A DNA stretch of 64,000 bases, taken from Eubacteriales bacterium. Lineage in GTDB: Bacteria; Bacillota; Clostridia; Lachnospirales; Lachnospiraceae. The DNA is taken from the NCBI GenBank assembly GCA_030536995.1, contig JAUNOY010000009.1:1-64000 (forward strand). The letters are read 5' to 3'. The translations under genes were made by a program, and so were the position numbers. How positions within the stretch are numbered: position 1 is the first letter of the stretch; each line of letters opens with the position of its first letter. Positions 33,471-43,466 of the stretch are shown here, piece by piece. Below the pieces are notes generated by a model. That model saw only the letters and a program-made list of their open reading frames with translations. It was not told the origin of the DNA and ran no database searches.

Positions 33471-34727
33471 TTATTCACTTCTAAGCGCATCAATCGGATT
33501 TAAGTTCGCTGCTTTCACAGACGGGAGCAGTCCGAAGACAACACCGATCACTGTAGAAAACAGAACTGCAACAAGAATCGCCGGTACACTGATTGCCGTA
33601 GGCGAGCCCGAGAATTTGCCCACCACCTTCGACAATCCAATACCCAGAACAACTCCTACAATTCCGCCAATACTGGTAAGTACAGCCGCCTCTGTAAGGA
33701 ACTGTCCGAGAATTGTTTTCTTTCTGGCTCCGATTGCCTTCTTCAAACCAATTTCCCTTGTTCTTTCTGTAACAGAAACAAGCATGATATTCATAACACC
33801 AATGCCACCGACAAGAAGGGAAATACTTGCAATCCATATAAGCTGATTGTTTGTCCTCTTGCTCAGATTCTGAAGATCTCTTACCTGCTGCATAATATCA
33901 TCTGCCTGATACTTCAGTTCTGTAGCGTTATGCTTATTGTTTATTGCCTCATTGAGAACCTCTGCCGCTGCATTTCCAACTGTACTCATAGCATCTGTAC
34001 TGTCTGCTTTAATGATTGCATTTTCTGCTTCATCAAACTGGAAAGGAATCGGCCAGCATGCATTGGGAATCATCACACAGCCAATCACATTCTGGGAGTA
34101 TGTCCAATACTCGTCAATTGATTCGATATTCGGCTGGTAATCTGCATCCTGACGGACAATTCCAACCACTGTAAAAGGCTCCTGACTGATTTCAATCGTC
34201 TTTCCAAGAGGATTTTCTCCGGGGAAAAGGTTTTCTGCCGCATTACTATCCACAAGGGCAACTTTTCGATAAGACTTATAATCCGCATCTACAAATCCAC
34301 GACCTGACTGAACAGAATAGCCGCAGGTACTCAGATAATTGATGTCTATGCCATATACGCTTCCTCCCTGAAGACTGTTGTTATTGTAGTACACACTGTT
34401 TGTACCTGTTCTGCTGTTAAAAAATGTAGCGTTCTTTACATGTTCAAGTTCACGCACTTTTTGTTTCAGCTCTTCTGTAAGAACAGGCGTCACCGCATTG
34501 CTTCCGTATTCCGGATTGTACTGCATATCTCCTTCTTTCAGATATACATTTACCGTATTCGTTCCGGCTCCGATCAGATCTTCTTTAATCTGTTCACTTG
34601 TTCCCTTAATGGTGGAAACAATTGCAATAATGGATGCAATACCAATAATAATACCAAGCATCGTCAGGAAAGATCTCATCATATGGGACCAGATTCCCTG
34701 AAAAGCAAGACGTATATTCTCTAACAT
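33471..34727 (-). CDS. MacB-type ABC exporter permease
   Basis: A 418-residue FtsX-family permease. It opens with a helix at about 15-40 (SFLTMLGIIIGIASIIAIVS), has a large extracytoplasmic MacB-type domain (AENLFPGENPLGK, FTVVGIV) and three C-terminal helices including LVGGIGVMNIMLVSV. The ATPase is a separate gene (36728-37399), the split arrangement usual in Firmicutes. Last gene of a four-gene operon; AAAGGAG precedes the ATG. Substrate unknown. Confidence 0.93.
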   Translation of the reverse strand: MLENIRLAFQGIWSHMMRSFLTMLGIIIGIASIIAIVSTIKGTSEQIKEDLIGAGTNTVNVYLKEGDMQYNPEYGSNAVTPVLTEELKQKVRELEHVKNATFFNSRTGTNSVYYNNNSLQGGSVYGIDINYLSTCGYSVQSGRGFVDADYKSYRKVALVDSNAAENLFPGENPLGKTIEISQEPFTVVGIVRQDADYQPNIESIDEYWTYSQNVIGCVMIPNACWPIPFQFDEAENAIIKADSTDAMSTVGNAAAEVLNEAINNKHNATELKYQADDIMQQVRDLQNLSKRTNNQLIWIASISLLVGGIGVMNIMLVSVTERTREIGLKKAIGARKKTILGQFLTEAAVLTSIGGIVGVVLGIGLSKVVGKFSGSPTAISVPAILVAVLFSTVIGVVFGLLPSVKAANLNPIDALRSE

Positions 34728-34741
34728 GAAATCTCTCCTTT

Positions 34742-36721
34742 CTAACCGTTGTAACCGTACATCTTATCCAGTGTTACTTCCTTCGTCTTCGCGCCTTCTA
34801 CCACTGTTTTTCCATAAGGGAATGCAATCAGGTCATCTGTGGTGATTCCGTCTTTTACAAGCACACTGTATCCATTGTCCACATTTCCGCCTACTGTAAG
34901 GTACTGCTTTTTCAGAACTCCCTTGTCGTCTTTGTAGACATAGCTCTTGCCATTCTCTGTGCGGACAAAAGCCTTCTGGAGAACAAGGCTGCCTTTTACA
35001 GACTGGGAGCTTTCCAGATTAATTGTGATAAAGTCATAATCACGGAACTTTATCGACTTATCAAGAACCTCCGCAGTAAGGCTGTAATAGGATGCATTCG
35101 GATTACTCATTCCCGCATATACGCTTCCGGAAATAGGATACTCGGAAATCTCCATGACTTTTGCTTCAAATTCTCCCTTATCATAGCTAATACAGTTCAG
35201 CACTGTCCCTTCTCCAATCTGATCCAGAAAAAGCTCGCTGACAGCGCCGACTACATAATAACCGTCTCCGCTTTTTACTTTGATAAAAGCAGAACCATCT
35301 GTCTTTTTCGTTACAGTATCGCCTACATAAGTAACGATTCCATCCAGCTTGCTGCTGATTAGCTTACGGTTTACTTTTTTCTCCAATTTACCGATTTTGA
35401 TGTTGCTTTCCTGAATATCAAGCTTCAAATTCGCAATCTTTCTCTGCTGATACTTGATGGCTTCTTCTCTGCTTACTGTTGTGCTTCCCGCTCCACCTCC
35501 CGGAGTTCCCGGTTCATCCGGCACCTGAGGTTCATAGGTCATCGCATCGGAAAGAGTAAATTCCGACTCCACATATTCATACACAGGCTGAGTCAGAAAA
35601 CTGCCGTTTATAAGGTAATATCCTGTGCAGGAAAGAGTTCTGTCCTGATAATCTCCAATTGTATCATTTTGATGGAATTCAAGTCGGAACCAATATCCTC
35701 CCTCTTTTTCCACCTTTGTTCCATCTGCACTGTATCCTGCCATCTTATTTAAGAAAGATCCCATAGCCGTTACACTGCCCCTTGCGCTACTCACAAGAAA
35801 TACCAGGGGATCTTTTTCCGTTCCTGTTCCCGTAAATGGTACGGAATTGGCATCCAGCTTATCATAGAACTTTTCTCTTCCGTCTGTTACCCCTTCCATC
35901 TCATCTGTAAAATAAGGGTCATAATAAGATGTATTTTCGTCCAGCTCGGGAGTCGGCGTAGGCGATGGTTTCGGCGTATCATTTTGTCCAGAAGTAATAT
36001 CATCTCCGCTATTTCCATCAGAAATTTCTTCTCCTGATGTGAAATCTCCGGCTGACGGATCCTGATATTCCGGCTCCGTTAATGCTTCATCAACTGCTGC
36101 CTGCCCCGGATTTTCTGTCCCTGCACCATTGACATCGGGCTCTTCTTCCAGTTCTCCATCCGCAAACGCACTTAACAGAAGTCGCGGAACTGCTGCTGCC
36201 AGATAAGTATCCCCATTATTCCGCTCGGTAAGAGATGCCATTTCATTATCATCTGTATCATCCGGAACATCCATATTATCCAGATTATCTGCGCTTCCGC
36301 CTCCGTCTTCTTCCAGAATCGGACCTCCGTTCTTAAGGCTGTTCAATCTGTTTACCGCTCTGTTTAAATCCTGTTCCAGTTTCTTATGCTTCAATCTTGC
36401 AATATTCAGCTCCATTTCCACCAGAGTCGTATCAAAGGAAATCAAAGGATCCCCTTTTTTTACAGTATCTCCCTCTGCTACATAGACCTGATCAATAATC
36501 ATATCGCTGTCAACAGAGACATTCTGCGCAACGCTCGTCGTAACATTGCCGTCAATACTTGTCGTAGGCATAAAGTAATCAGAAACAAGATTGCTTACAC
36601 TTGTAACCATAACCTCTTTTTGGTTATTTTTCCGAAGCTGAAGAAGACCCGCCGCTGCACCTGTTCCTGCCAGTGCGACAACTAATGCTCCTATAATTAC
36701 ACGTTTCACTATTTTATGCAT
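34742..36721 (-). CDS. MacA-like adaptor with a large inserted domain
   Basis: A 659-residue adaptor, far longer than the usual 350-450. Anchor at 9-27, first lipoyl half near 75-100, first coiled-coil arm 101-131, then an insert at about 132-417 before the second arm (418-452) and second lipoyl half (from 453). The insert is first acidic and low-complexity with a KPSPTPTPEL stretch, then a compact Trp/Tyr-rich block (about 265-395) that looks folded. It therefore sits at the hairpin tip, where MacA meets TolC in Gram-negatives. Middle gene of the exporter operon. Confidence 0.82.
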   Translation of the reverse strand: MHKIVKRVIIGALVVALAGTGAAAGLLQLRKNNQKEVMVTSVSNLVSDYFMPTTSIDGNVTTSVAQNVSVDSDMIIDQVYVAEGDTVKKGDPLISFDTTLVEMELNIARLKHKKLEQDLNRAVNRLNSLKNGGPILEEDGGGSADNLDNMDVPDDTDDNEMASLTERNNGDTYLAAAVPRLLLSAFADGELEEEPDVNGAGTENPGQAAVDEALTEPEYQDPSAGDFTSGEEISDGNSGDDITSGQNDTPKPSPTPTPELDENTSYYDPYFTDEMEGVTDGREKFYDKLDANSVPFTGTGTEKDPLVFLVSSARGSVTAMGSFLNKMAGYSADGTKVEKEGGYWFRLEFHQNDTIGDYQDRTLSCTGYYLINGSFLTQPVYEYVESEFTLSDAMTYEPQVPDEPGTPGGGAGSTTVSREEAIKYQQRKIANLKLDIQESNIKIGKLEKKVNRKLISSKLDGIVTYVGDTVTKKTDGSAFIKVKSGDGYYVVGAVSELFLDQIGEGTVLNCISYDKGEFEAKVMEISEYPISGSVYAGMSNPNASYYSLTAEVLDKSIKFRDYDFITINLESSQSVKGSLVLQKAFVRTENGKSYVYKDDKGVLKKQYLTVGGNVDNGYSVLVKDGITTDDLIAFPYGKTVVEGAKTKEVTLDKMYGYNG

Positions 36722-36727
36722 TCTGTG

Positions 36728-37399
36728 TCACCCCTTTTCTCGCAGTTCGCCGTCACGGATGGTAACCACTCTTTTCGCATGAGCCGCAATGTCCGGGTCA
36801 TGAGTAATCATAAGCACTGAAACTCCTTCATCGTTCAATTTCTGAAACAGCTCCATAACCTGAGCTCCTGATTTACTGTCCAAAGCTCCTGTAGGTTCAT
36901 CCGCAAGAAGAAGTCTCGGACTGTTCACAATTGCTCTTGCAATAGCCACTCTCTGCATCTGTCCTCCTGAAAGCTGATTCGGACGGAAGTCTACTCTATC
37001 TGCCAGCCCTACTCTTTCCAGGGCACGTAACGCCCGTTCTTTTCGTTCTTTTTTCGGAACTTTTGCATAATTAAGCGGCATTTCCACATTTGACAAAGCG
37101 CTCTGTTTCGGCAGAAGATGAAAGCTCTGGAATACGAAGCCGATCTTGTGAAGTCTGATATCTGACATGGCATTTTCCGAACATTTCCCGATATCCTCAC
37201 CATCCAGGAAAAAAGTTCCTTCTGTCGCCTTATCAAGGCAGCCTATGATATTCATAAGCGTTGTCTTTCCGGAACCGGAAGGCCCCATAATCGCTACATA
37301 CTCCCCTTCTTCCATGGAAAAATTTACATCTTTCAATACCGGAACTTTCATCTTTCCCTGCTGGTACTCTTTATAAATTCCTTTTAATTCCAGTATCAT
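36728..37399 (-). CDS. MacB/LolD-type ABC exporter ATPase
   Basis: A 223-residue ATPase with Walker [16 protein letters not shown], signature [14 protein letters not shown], Walker [13 protein letters not shown] and switch MITHDPDIA. This is the MacB-type nucleotide-binding protein for the FtsX-like permease at 33471. It overlaps the upstream adaptor gene by 4 nt (ATGA). Confidence 0.95.
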   Translation of the reverse strand: MILELKGIYKEYQQGKMKVPVLKDVNFSMEEGEYVAIMGPSGSGKTTLMNIIGCLDKATEGTFFLDGEDIGKCSENAMSDIRLHKIGFVFQSFHLLPKQSALSNVEMPLNYAKVPKKERKERALRALERVGLADRVDFRPNQLSGGQMQRVAIARAIVNSPRLLLADEPTGALDSKSGAQVMELFQKLNDEGVSVLMITHDPDIAAHAKRVVTIRDGELREKG

Positions 37400-38871
37400 C
37401 CTTCAGCGCCTCCTATGATCTCAGTCTCTGCAGATTCACTCTCCGTACCAGGCGCTCCATCCATCGGAATCAGCTCTTCTCCGTCAGTAAAACCGTCAGA
37501 AATCTCGCCGGAATCCATATCTGACATTCCGTCTTCACCAACCATTTCGCCTCCTGACATATCTGCTTCTTCCATATCGTTTGTCACCATTTCCTCATCA
37601 AGAGGAGCTTCCATATCCAGACCCTCATCAGGATTTACATCTGCGCCCATCATCTGTGTGATATCTCCAACCTCTGTCGCGTTTCCTTCCTCAAGAACAT
37701 CTGTCGGGAATGCAATACAATCTTTCTTCGTCAGACCGTCTACAATCTCATATTCGCCAAGCTCATCGTCGTGCTTGCCAAGAATAACCGGACGTTTTTC
37801 CAGCCTGTTCTTCTCGTCGGCTGCCCATACAAAAGGATTCTCCGTATCTGCTCCTACAATATAGTAGTCACTAAGCCACAAACCTTCCTTCACATCTGCC
37901 TGTCCCAGATCTCTTTCAATATATACGTGCTGCCCAAGCATCAGTCCTTCTGAAGATTCCAGCTCCACATAAAACGGATATGAAGTAGATGTGGTTTGTT
38001 CGTCGGTGGTACTCATCCCGAAATACATATCATTTTCATCTTCTGAGCTGCCATTCTGCATATCCACCTCTCCCATGGTTCCCTTCCAGGTAAGATTCTG
38101 ATCCACTCTGGAGCGAATGATCACAGGCTCTCCGGGTGTCACTTCATTCATCTCATTTACTTTTCCCTTAATCCTGTACGCACCAGTGCTCAGAATCTTG
38201 ATAAAAGCATTGCTCTGTTCTTCATCGCTTCCGTAATTAATCCCCTCGTCAATAACCTCTCCATCTTCACTGGTCATCTTGGACGTGTCAATCTTCTGGA
38301 TAACACCATCCAGCGTACTGCGTACCTCAGTATTTACAGTCGCGCTCTGGAGCCGCTCAATTTCCGCAGCTTTACTCTTCTGGTCATATTCATTTTTCTT
38401 AAGACTCATTTTATTGGTTTCAATCTCAATGGTGTAAGAAAGCTGTTCACTTTGCTTTGCCTTCTTTTTTTCTTTAATGAGCGTATTAATCTGCTCCTGA
38501 AGGCTGATCGCCTCATTCTTCAGACGGTCAAAGTCAAGCTGTGCCTGCTGAAGATCTTCCTGAATACTGCTTAAATCATATTCAAAAAGCAGCTGACCTT
38601 TCTTTACCTCTTCGCCCTCTTTCACCCGTACTTCTTTCACCTTACGACCGCTCTCAATCTCAACATCTACTGTTTCCTGCGGTTCCACTACACCTGCATA
38701 ACGGTTCATAACTCCGGAAGTCACACCTGTCAGCTCCTCTATGGAGGATACAAATACGACCGTATCATTCCCCGGCTGCTGGCTGTTGCCCCGGAAATAA
38801 TACCATGAGCCGGCGCCGATGACCCCCGCTGCTATCAGAATTCCCAGAACGATTAAAATTCGTTTTTTCAT
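37396..38871 (-). CDS. MacA-like adaptor with acidic Met-rich tail
   Basis: A 491-residue adaptor. N-terminal anchor (4-26), lipoyl halves split by a coiled-coil hairpin (about 110-175), beta-barrel and membrane-proximal domains. The last 80 residues are acidic, Met/Gly-rich and disordered in appearance (EEADMSGGEMVGEDGMSDMD). It is the first gene of the operon. Two different adaptors with one ATPase and one permease imply a heteromeric adaptor ring or alternative assemblies. GGGAGG precedes the ATG. Confidence 0.88.
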   Translation of the reverse strand: MKKRILIVLGILIAAGVIGAGSWYYFRGNSQQPGNDTVVFVSSIEELTGVTSGVMNRYAGVVEPQETVDVEIESGRKVKEVRVKEGEEVKKGQLLFEYDLSSIQEDLQQAQLDFDRLKNEAISLQEQINTLIKEKKKAKQSEQLSYTIEIETNKMSLKKNEYDQKSKAAEIERLQSATVNTEVRSTLDGVIQKIDTSKMTSEDGEVIDEGINYGSDEEQSNAFIKILSTGAYRIKGKVNEMNEVTPGEPVIIRSRVDQNLTWKGTMGEVDMQNGSSEDENDMYFGMSTTDEQTTSTSYPFYVELESSEGLMLGQHVYIERDLGQADVKEGLWLSDYYIVGADTENPFVWAADEKNRLEKRPVILGKHDDELGEYEIVDGLTKKDCIAFPTDVLEEGNATEVGDITQMMGADVNPDEGLDMEAPLDEEMVTNDMEEADMSGGEMVGEDGMSDMDSGEISDGFTDGEELIPMDGAPGTESESAETEIIGGAEG

Positions 38872-39177
38872 AGCTGCCTCCCTGTTTTATGTAAGTCGAA
38901 TCAGGAACACTCAGGCGATCCTGATCATTTCTAAATTATATCACAGCCCATTCTTCAGGCTGAAATCTTTACTTTCCTATCATATCAGATTTATAAAAAA
39001 AAGAAAAGAATTCTTCCTCACCATTGCAAATTTCATATTTTCTTCATGGTTTTTTATAAAAAAATTATAGAAATCACATATTTTGTAACGGAAAAACCAG
39101 CGAATTTGTACGTCTTTTTGACATATATAAGAATTTCTGGTAAAATAGAGAAAATCACTTTGAAAGGAAAGAAACTT
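38872..39177. promoter_or_regulatory. Divergent promoter region, exporter operon and lipoprotein
   Basis: On the minus strand TGATATAAT (TATAAT is rc of 38935-38940) is an extended -10 for the exporter operon. On the plus strand TTGACA (39118-39123), 17 nt and TAAAAT (39141-39146) form a near-consensus promoter for the lipoprotein. The rest is AT-rich; no gene seen. Confidence 0.65.
39118..39146 (+). promoter_or_regulatory. Promoter of the lipoprotein gene
   Basis: TTGACA, 17-nt spacer, TAAAAT; 32 bases before the start codon. Confidence 0.8.
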
Positions 39178-40305
39178 ATGAAGACTGCAAAGCGTCTGAT
39201 GATTCTTCTCCCTGTCCTCTTTCTCCTTTCCGCAGCCCTTATCATGGGCTGTACTCACTGGAATAAGTCAGAAGTCAAAGGTATCATCAAAAGCGAACTG
39301 GATTTGTTAAAAAATCTGGACTCTGAAACAGCCCGGAAGTACATATCCTACAAAGAATTTTTCCCAGACGCCAAGGGAAACACGGAACTTTCTGAAGAAA
39401 TCAAAGAAGTTTTTTCCCTCTTTTTCCGGGATTTTGATTACAAAATTCTGGATATCAGCGTCGATAACAAGGACAAATGCGCTTCGGCCTCTCTCAGGCT
39501 CTCAACTATTGACGCCCATAGCCTGGCAAAGGATTTTGCCGCGTCACTTCTTAAAACCGAGATTCTGGAAGCTGCCCAAAACGCCTCACAGGACACAAAA
39601 GCTGCCGTTTCCCTTGAAGAGCATTACCTTCTTCTCAATCATTTGCTCAAAACACAGGAATACAAAACATCGGAAACAAACTGTACCATACAGCTTGTCA
39701 ATACCGGAAATACGCAGGATGAAAACTGGGAGATTAAACGCACCCACTCTCTGGAGAATGACCTTGTCGGCGGTCTCATGACTTATCTGTCCGATCCGGA
39801 TATCCTTTCCCCTGAGGATACTCTGACTGTCTATCTCAAAACACTGAAAAAAATGAATCTGGATGAAATCAGCAATTATCTTGGTGTTGTAAGTATTATG
39901 AATGCTTCTGATCCGTCCAAAAGCTCTATTGCCTCTGCACTTGCAGAACAGATTCACCAGACCTTTAATTTTAAAATCAAAGAATGCAATATAGAAGGAT
40001 ATCACGCAGTTGTAACTACAGAAATTACAACCTTTGACAGTGATGCCATTCTGACAGAATATCAGAAAGAACTGGATTCCTATCTTGCTTCACCGGATGC
40101 CGTAATCGACGGCTCTTCGAAGCGTTACGAAAAATCCCTGAATGTCCTTCTGGATTGCATCAAAAACAACAAAGCTACCAGAACTGTTGAAGTTGCCTTT
40201 ATCCTTGTAAATGACGGTGTCTCATGGAAATTACAGGATGCGGGAACTGCTTTGGGGGATGCCATTTTGGGAATTCTCAGTATCTCCCCTGTTGACGAAG
40301 CCTAA
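39178..40305 (+). CDS. Putative lipoprotein of unknown function
   Basis: A 375-residue protein. The N-terminus (KTAKRLMILLPVLFLLSAAL) is a signal peptide ending at IMGC, a plausible lipobox with Cys 22. The mature part is mostly alpha/beta with several Lys/Glu-rich helices and an internal resemblance between a segment near 30-110 and one near 215-310 (both start with a helix and the pattern L-K-x-L/M-x-x-L/I). I do not recognise a named family. AAAGGAAAG precedes the ATG. Single gene. Confidence 0.7.
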   Translation: MKTAKRLMILLPVLFLLSAALIMGCTHWNKSEVKGIIKSELDLLKNLDSETARKYISYKEFFPDAKGNTELSEEIKEVFSLFFRDFDYKILDISVDNKDKCASASLRLSTIDAHSLAKDFAASLLKTEILEAAQNASQDTKAAVSLEEHYLLLNHLLKTQEYKTSETNCTIQLVNTGNTQDENWEIKRTHSLENDLVGGLMTYLSDPDILSPEDTLTVYLKTLKKMNLDEISNYLGVVSIMNASDPSKSSIASALAEQIHQTFNFKIKECNIEGYHAVVTTEITTFDSDAILTEYQKELDSYLASPDAVIDGSSKRYEKSLNVLLDCIKNNKATRTVEVAFILVNDGVSWKLQDAGTALGDAILGILSISPVDEA

Positions 40306-40348
40306 AAAAATACAGGCAGGGAAATAAAATTCCCTGTCTGTATTTTTT
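40306..40348. terminator. Bidirectional terminator
   Basis: AAATACAGGCAGGGAA pairs with TTCCCTGTCTGTATTT, flanked by A- and T-runs. It ends both the lipoprotein gene and the long aspS operon. Confidence 0.9.
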
Positions 40349-40369
40349 ATGTTACATATTCTATATTTT

Positions 40370-42169
40370 TTATTCTTCTGTCTCTTCCTCTACATTAACA
40401 GCAAGCGCCAGTTCTTTTAACTGTGCCTCGCTTGCAGCGCTTGGAGCCTTTGTCATAAGGCAGGACGCATCTTTTACCTTAGGGAATGCGATGACATCAC
40501 GGATACTGTCAACCTTCGCCATAAGCATAACCAGACGGTCAAGACCATAAGCCAGTCCTGCATGAGGCGGTACTCCGTATTTGAACGCATCCAGAAGGAA
40601 ACCGAACTGCTCATATGCATCTTCTTTTGTGAATCCAAGTTCCTGGAACATTCTTTCCTGAATGTCATTCTGATGGATTCTGACACTTCCGCCGCCAATC
40701 TCATTTCCGTTAAGTACGATATCATATGCTTTCGCACGAACCTTACCCGGATCTGTATCAAGAAGCTCAAGGTCTTCTTCCATAAGCATGGTAAACGGAT
40801 GATGCATTGCTGTGTAACGGTTCTCCTCCTCATTCCACTCAAGAAGCGGGAATTCTGTTACCCATACGAAACAGAACTCATTCTTATCAAGGAGATCCAT
40901 CTGTTTTGCAAGCTCCAGACGAAGAGCGCCAAGAACATCGTAAACCAGTTTTTTCTTATCTGCTGCAAAGAGAAGAAGGTCTCCGTCCTTACCGTCCATA
41001 GCTTTTACAAGCGCATCCATTTCCTCATCTGTCATGAACTTCGCAAATGAAGACTTTCTGGTGCCGTCCTCTGCAATGGCAATATAAGCAAGACCTTTTG
41101 CACCATATCCCTTGGCAAACTCAACCAGCTTGTCAATTTTCTTACGCGGCATGGAACCCTGTCCTTCTGCATTAATGCCTCGAACACTTCCGCCATTTTC
41201 CAGCGCACCGGTAAATACACTGAAACCGCAATCTTTTACGATATCGCTGACATCGTGCAGTTCCATTCCAAAACGCATATCCGGTTTATCGGAACCGAAT
41301 CTGTCCATTGCTTCCTGCCATGTGATTCTCTGAATCGGAAGCTTCACATCCACATCCAGAACCTCTTTGAACAGATAAGCCAGGAATCTTTCGTTTACGT
41401 CGATAACATCATCTACATCTACAAAAGAAAGCTCCATATCGATCTGTGTAAACTCCGGCTGTCTGTCAGCACGAAGGTCCTCGTCACGGAAGCATTTCGC
41501 AATCTGAATGTAACGGTCGTAACCGGAACACATCAGAAGCTGCTTATAAAGCTGCGGAGACTGTGGAAGTCCGTAGAAATGTCCCGGGTGAACGCGAGAT
41601 GGCACAAGATAGTCTCTTGCTCCTTCCGGTGTTGTTTTGCCAAGCATAGGAGTCTCGATTTCAAGAAATCCCTCTTTTGCAAAAAACGCTCTTGTAAGCA
41701 TTGCCACACGGCTTCTCAACATCAGATTTCTCTGTAAATCCGGTCTTCTCAGATCCATATAGCGGTATTTCAGACGGATTTCATCTTTTGTTTTACTGTT
41801 CTCTTCAATCGGGAACGGAGGCACCTCTGATTCCGCCAGAACACGCAGGCTTCTCACAACAAGCTCAAGTTCTCCTGTTGCAAGATTCGGATTCACAGCT
41901 CCGCCTCGTTTCTCTACGGTACCTGTAACAGCGATGACAAATTCGCTTCTAAGCTTTCCTGCTTTTGCAAAGCCTTCCTCATCTATGGTTCCGTTTTCGA
42001 AGATTAACTGCATGATTCCGGAACGGTCTCTTAAATCCACAAATACGATACCGCCTTTATCACGGGCTTTCTGAACCCATCCCATAAGGACGATTTCCTG
42101 TCCAATCATGTCTTTTGTTACTTCTGCACATCGGCATGTTCTGTGCAGACCTTTCATACTTTCAGCCAT
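40370..42169 (-). CDS. aspS: Aspartyl-tRNA synthetase
   Basis: A 599-residue class II synthetase of bacterial type: an OB-fold anticodon domain (about 1-110), the catalytic core with FRDEDLRADRQPEFTQID, the inserted GAD domain and the C-terminal motif 3 GLAYGLDRLVML. Whether it is discriminating or not cannot be told by eye. Last gene of the apt-to-aspS operon, 29 bases after hisS. Confidence 0.97.
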   Translation of the reverse strand: MAESMKGLHRTCRCAEVTKDMIGQEIVLMGWVQKARDKGGIVFVDLRDRSGIMQLIFENGTIDEEGFAKAGKLRSEFVIAVTGTVEKRGGAVNPNLATGELELVVRSLRVLAESEVPPFPIEENSKTKDEIRLKYRYMDLRRPDLQRNLMLRSRVAMLTRAFFAKEGFLEIETPMLGKTTPEGARDYLVPSRVHPGHFYGLPQSPQLYKQLLMCSGYDRYIQIAKCFRDEDLRADRQPEFTQIDMELSFVDVDDVIDVNERFLAYLFKEVLDVDVKLPIQRITWQEAMDRFGSDKPDMRFGMELHDVSDIVKDCGFSVFTGALENGGSVRGINAEGQGSMPRKKIDKLVEFAKGYGAKGLAYIAIAEDGTRKSSFAKFMTDEEMDALVKAMDGKDGDLLLFAADKKKLVYDVLGALRLELAKQMDLLDKNEFCFVWVTEFPLLEWNEEENRYTAMHHPFTMLMEEDLELLDTDPGKVRAKAYDIVLNGNEIGGGSVRIHQNDIQERMFQELGFTKEDAYEQFGFLLDAFKYGVPPHAGLAYGLDRLVMLMAKVDSIRDVIAFPKVKDASCLMTKAPSAASEAQLKELALAVNVEEETEE

Positions 42170-42198
42170 AACAAATACTCCTCTTTCTATGTTATTTA

Positions 42199-43455
42199 TT
42201 ACATTTTATCTCTGAAAAACTCGATTACCTCTGTGTAACCTTCCGAAGCAAGCTGATCCTTCTGGAATTTCTTGTTCTTCTTCATAATGGAAATATTGAC
42301 CTGTGTTCCGGCGCTTCTTTCTTCCTCCGCCTTTTTCAGAATCTCCATTAATTTATCAGCCGGCATGTTCTTCTCAATCAGGTACGCCTTCTTTCCTGCG
42401 CCTGTCGGAATCTGATAATCTCTTTCCAGAAGAAGCATAACAATTCTCTCAAATCCGATAGAAAAACCGCAAGCACAAGTATTATTTCCTGTAAACTTAC
42501 CGATCATCTCATCGTAGCGTCCGCCGCCGCCCACGCTTCCGCCGAATTCATCCATAGCAATCTCGAAGATTGGTCCTGTATAATAAGACATACCGCGGAC
42601 AAGCGTCGGGTCAAAGGAAATTTTAAAGTCCGCTGTCTTCACTGCGTCTACAGTGGAAATAATGGTTGCCAGATCCTCTGCAATTTTCGGATCAAGCACA
42701 CCTTCCAGTTTCTCTTTACAATAGCGCACACCTTCAATATCATTGGTGATTTCCTTGAAAAGGCCTAAATATTTATCAATACATTCTTTGGCAAAGCCTT
42801 CTTTTTCCAGTTCCTGTGCAACACCTTCCAGGCCAATCTTGTCCATCTTATCAAGAATAATGAAAACAGTGTCAAAACTCTCCTCCGGAAAACCGCTGTA
42901 CTGTGCCATTGCTTTCAGAATCTTTCGATCATTAATACGGATGGTAAAGTTATGGAAATCCAGTTTTCCAAGAAGAGTTGTGGTCGCAAGTACCAGCTCG
43001 ATCTCTGCAAGATAAGTCGGCTCGCCCAGAATGTCAATGTCGCACTGCATAAACTGACGGAAACGTCCTCTCTGAGGGCGGTCTGCTCTCCATACATTTC
43101 CCATCTGAAGCGCTTTAAACGGAGCCGGGAGCTCATTGGCATTGTTGGAATAATAACGGGAAAGAGGAACTGTCAGATCGTAGCGGAGACCGGAATCTAC
43201 CAGATCTGCTTCTTCCTTTGCCTGCTCAAGCTTCAGCTTCTCTCCTCTTTTTAAGATCTTGAAAATCAGCTTCTCATTTTCTCCGCCCTGTTTGCTGCAG
43301 AGATTTTCAATATGCTCCACACATGGAGTCTCAATTGCAGAGAATCCAAATGTTCCATAGGTTTCCCGAATCATATTCATCACATAATTACGGATTTCCA
43401 TCTCTCTTGGTAAAATATCTTTCATACCGGTTACCGGCTTCTTCTTTAATGCCAT
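42199..43455 (-). CDS. hisS: Histidyl-tRNA synthetase
   Basis: A 418-residue class II synthetase. Motif 2 and the histidine loop are visible as MGNVWRADRPQRGRFRQF, GGGGRYDEM and CGFSIGFERIVM (motif 3). The C-terminal anticodon domain follows. It lies 11 bases after the HD-GYP gene and 29 before aspS, the usual clostridial hisS-aspS pairing. Confidence 0.97.
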   Translation of the reverse strand: MALKKKPVTGMKDILPREMEIRNYVMNMIRETYGTFGFSAIETPCVEHIENLCSKQGGENEKLIFKILKRGEKLKLEQAKEEADLVDSGLRYDLTVPLSRYYSNNANELPAPFKALQMGNVWRADRPQRGRFRQFMQCDIDILGEPTYLAEIELVLATTTLLGKLDFHNFTIRINDRKILKAMAQYSGFPEESFDTVFIILDKMDKIGLEGVAQELEKEGFAKECIDKYLGLFKEITNDIEGVRYCKEKLEGVLDPKIAEDLATIISTVDAVKTADFKISFDPTLVRGMSYYTGPIFEIAMDEFGGSVGGGGRYDEMIGKFTGNNTCACGFSIGFERIVMLLLERDYQIPTGAGKKAYLIEKNMPADKLMEILKKAEEERSAGTQVNISIMKKNKKFQKDQLASEGYTEVIEFFRDKM

Positions 43456-43466
43456 GTTATCCTCCT

